Shown: piece by piece, positions 5,175 through 6,778 of the stretch
Layout: the number at the start of each line of letters is the position of its first letter
Numbering within the stretch: position 1 is the stretch's first letter
DNA from: Desulfovibrio sp.
Lineage (GTDB): Bacteria > Desulfobacterota > Desulfovibrionia > Desulfovibrionales > Desulfovibrionaceae
Length of the DNA stretch: 6,778 nt
Assembly: GCA_031281815.1 (NCBI GenBank)
Contig: JAITEY010000227.1
Coordinates: 1 to 6,778, forward strand
Direction: 5' to 3'
Notes under the pieces: model-generated
Told to the model about the DNA's origin: nothing
Seen by the model: only the letters and a program-made list of their open reading frames with translations
The model's database searches: none
Translations under genes and position numbers: made by a program

Positions 5175-6488
5175 ATGACGCTCACCCGCAATCACGACAT
5201 ACCCGACGCCGATTTTTTCGGCCGGAGCACGCCGGAGGAACTGACGGAAAATTTCGGCAGTCCTCTCTATGTGTACAATGAAAATATACTCCGGGCGCGG
5301 TGCCGGGCGCTGAAAGCGCTGTCCGCCGACCCCGGCTTCAAGGTCTGCTACTCCACCAAGGCCAACGGCAATCCGCACCTGTTGCGCATCATCCGCGAAG
5401 AAGGGCTGGCCGCCGACGCCATGAGTCCGGGCGAAATTGCCGTCCTGCGCCGCGCGGGTTTTCCGCGCAAGGACATCTGCTATGTCTGCAACAACGTCTC
5501 CCGCGATGAACTGGCCCTGGCCTGCCGGGAGGCCGATCACGTCAGCGTGGACTCCGTCTCGCAGATGGAGAGTTTCGGACAGGTGAACCCCGGCGGGGAA
5601 ATCATGATCCGCGTCAACCCCGGCATCGGCGCGGGGCACCACGACAAGGTGATTACGGCGGGCAAAAACACGAAATTCGGCATTGTTCCCGACGACTTCG
5701 ACGCGGCGCGCGACGTCCTGCGCAAATACCGCCTCACGCTTATCGGGCTCAACCAGCATGTGGGTTCCCTGTTCATGGACCCTAAGCCCTACCTTGACGC
5801 GGCCGCGTGGCTTCTGAGAACTGCGGAACGCTTTCCGGGCATCAGGCTGATAGACTTCGGCGGGGGCTTCGGCATTCCCTATCGCAGGCATGAGGGGGAA
5901 AAAGCTCCGAATATGCGCGCGTTCGGCCAAAAATTCGACGCATTGCTCGACGCGTTTCGCGCCCGCACGGATTATGCTGGAGCGTTTCTTATCGAGCCGG
6001 GGCGTTATGTGACGGCGGAATGCTCCGTGCTCCTCGGGCGCGTGCATGCGGTCAAGAACAACGGCCCCGTGCGTTATGTGGGCACGGACATCGGCTTCAA
6101 CGTGCTTGTCCGCCCCGTGATGTACGATGCCTTCCATGAAGTTGTCGTGTACGGCAGACAGGGCGGCGGCGCGCCCGGCCCGGAGCGGCCCGGCGGGGAA
6201 TCCTGCTTCCCGGCGGCATACGTGCAGGAACGCCCGCTCATGACGCAGACCATAGTCGGCAACATCTGCGAAACCGGCGACGTTTCGGCCAGGGACCGGG
6301 AACTGCCGGAAGCCGCCGTCGGCGACGTTGTCGGCGTACTTGACGCGGGCGCTTACGGGCAAGCCATGAGTTCCAACTACAACCAGCGCCTGCGCCCGGC
6401 TGAAGTACTCATTGCCGCCGATGGGAGCTGCAGGCTTATCCGCCGCCGCGACACCGTGGAAGACCTGCTTGCGGTCTACCCGGAGTGA
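5175..6488 (+). CDS. lysA: Diaminopimelate decarboxylase LysA
   Basis: LysA is a PLP enzyme (fold type III, alanine-racemase-like barrel) that decarboxylates meso-diaminopimelate to L-lysine, the last step of the pathway; its substrate is also a peptidoglycan precursor. The product is 437 residues. Lys62 in CYSTKANGNPHLL should bind PLP. Other visible motifs: HVGS at 195-198, the phosphate-binding DFGGGFGIPY at 227-236, EPGRYVTAECSVLLGRV at 274-290, CETGD at 365-369 (active-site Cys contributed to the partner subunit of the dimer), and GAYGQAMSSNYNQRLRPAEV at 392-411. The ATG is fixed by an in-frame TAA at 5163-5165; only a weak purine stretch precedes it. A Gly/Pro-rich stretch at about 328-353, before CETGD, appears some 15 residues longer than usual. 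The gene overlaps queA by one base. Related decarboxylases for carboxynorspermidine or arginine are less likely given these motifs. Confidence 0.95.
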   Translation: MTLTRNHDIPDADFFGRSTPEELTENFGSPLYVYNENILRARCRALKALSADPGFKVCYSTKANGNPHLLRIIREEGLAADAMSPGEIAVLRRAGFPRKDICYVCNNVSRDELALACREADHVSVDSVSQMESFGQVNPGGEIMIRVNPGIGAGHHDKVITAGKNTKFGIVPDDFDAARDVLRKYRLTLIGLNQHVGSLFMDPKPYLDAAAWLLRTAERFPGIRLIDFGGGFGIPYRRHEGEKAPNMRAFGQKFDALLDAFRARTDYAGAFLIEPGRYVTAECSVLLGRVHAVKNNGPVRYVGTDIGFNVLVRPVMYDAFHEVVVYGRQGGGAPGPERPGGESCFPAAYVQERPLMTQTIVGNICETGDVSARDRELPEAAVGDVVGVLDAGAYGQAMSSNYNQRLRPAEVLIAADGSCRLIRRRDTVEDLLAVYPE

Positions 6489-6778
6489 TGCGCTTGACCG
6501 GGGTGCCTCACCCCGATTTTCTGCTGCACAACTATCGTTTTGAGCTTCCTGCGGAGCGCATAGCCCAAGTGCCGGCTGCCCGGCGTTCCGATGCGCGCCT
6601 CATGGTGCTGGATCGCGGCTGCGACGCGCTTCTTGAATGCCGTTTTTCCGATATTGCGGAGCATTTGCCGGAAAACTGCCTGCTTGTCGCCAACAATTCC
6701 AGGGTGGTTCCGGCGCGTCTTTTCGGGCGCAGGCCCGGAGGCGGCGTTTTGGAGATGCTCTTGCTCACGCCGCCGCCG
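6488..6778 (+). CDS. queA: S-adenosylmethionine:tRNA ribosyltransferase-isomerase QueA, N-terminal fragment
   Basis: QueA transfers and isomerises the ribosyl part of SAM onto preQ1 at the wobble base of GUN-anticodon tRNAs, giving epoxyqueuosine. Only the first 97 codons are present; the frame stays open to the window end. After a short lead, YRFELPAERIAQVPAARRSDARLMVLDR matches the conserved QueA start, followed by FSDIAEHLP and the family hallmark NNSRVVPARLFGRR. The ATG at 6488-6490 shares its A with the lysA stop (TGATG), so the gene is probably translationally coupled to lysA; a GGAG (6482-6485) lies within the lysA end but only 2 bases away. In-frame TTG 6494 and GTG 6503 are possible alternative starts. 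Confidence 0.93.
   Translation, partial: MRLTGVPHPDFLLHNYRFELPAERIAQVPAARRSDARLMVLDRGCDALLECRFSDIAEHLPENCLLVANNSRVVPARLFGRRPGGGVLEMLLLTPPP

Noticed and set aside
5142..6362. Open frame of 406 codons on the minus strand
   Set aside because: It is the mirror of lysA, whose motifs are all on the + strand; the reverse product shows no recognisable domain.

Overview
The window looks like a chromosomal segment of a GC-rich deltaproteobacterium, most likely a Desulfovibrionaceae-type sulfate or sulfite reducer. This is inferred from the protein sequences (HslV, IspE with a GCKVN start, GltA/NfnB-type flavoprotein, LysA) and from gene content; no 16S or other decisive marker is present. All genes are on the + strand and most are housekeeping. 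No phage, transposase, CRISPR or defence gene is visible.

Layout: (1) 1-449, the C-terminal part of a GltA/NfnB-type NADPH-binding flavoprotein. (2) 450-639, an intergenic stretch packed with perfect or near-perfect palindromes. (3) 640-1236, hslV, the peptidase subunit of the HslUV protease, with a short tail encoded by one copy of a 37-bp direct repeat; the second copy lies just downstream. (4) 1338-3728, a large chemoreceptor (double Cache, HAMP, PAS, MCP signalling domain). (5) 3812-4849, ispE of the MEP isoprenoid pathway, carrying an in-frame, hairpin-rich insertion between its substrate-binding core and its C-terminal lobe. (6) 4886-4960, tRNA-Gln(UUG). (7) 4961-5174, a GC-rich, hairpin-rich non-coding spacer with a short repeat. 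(8) 5175-6488, lysA, the last step of lysine synthesis. (9) 6488-6778, the start of queA (queuosine tRNA modification), overlapping lysA by one base and cut by the window end.

The genes do not form one pathway. They are neighbouring housekeeping units (protein quality control, isoprenoids, glutamine decoding, lysine and cell-wall precursor synthesis, tRNA modification) with a sensory receptor between hslV and ispE. Only lysA-queA shows clear translational coupling. The most interesting signal is non-genic: several short palindromic elements in intergenic DNA, at the 3' end of hslV, and inside the ispE reading frame, suggesting one or more families of small dispersed palindromic repeats, some of which tolerate being translated.
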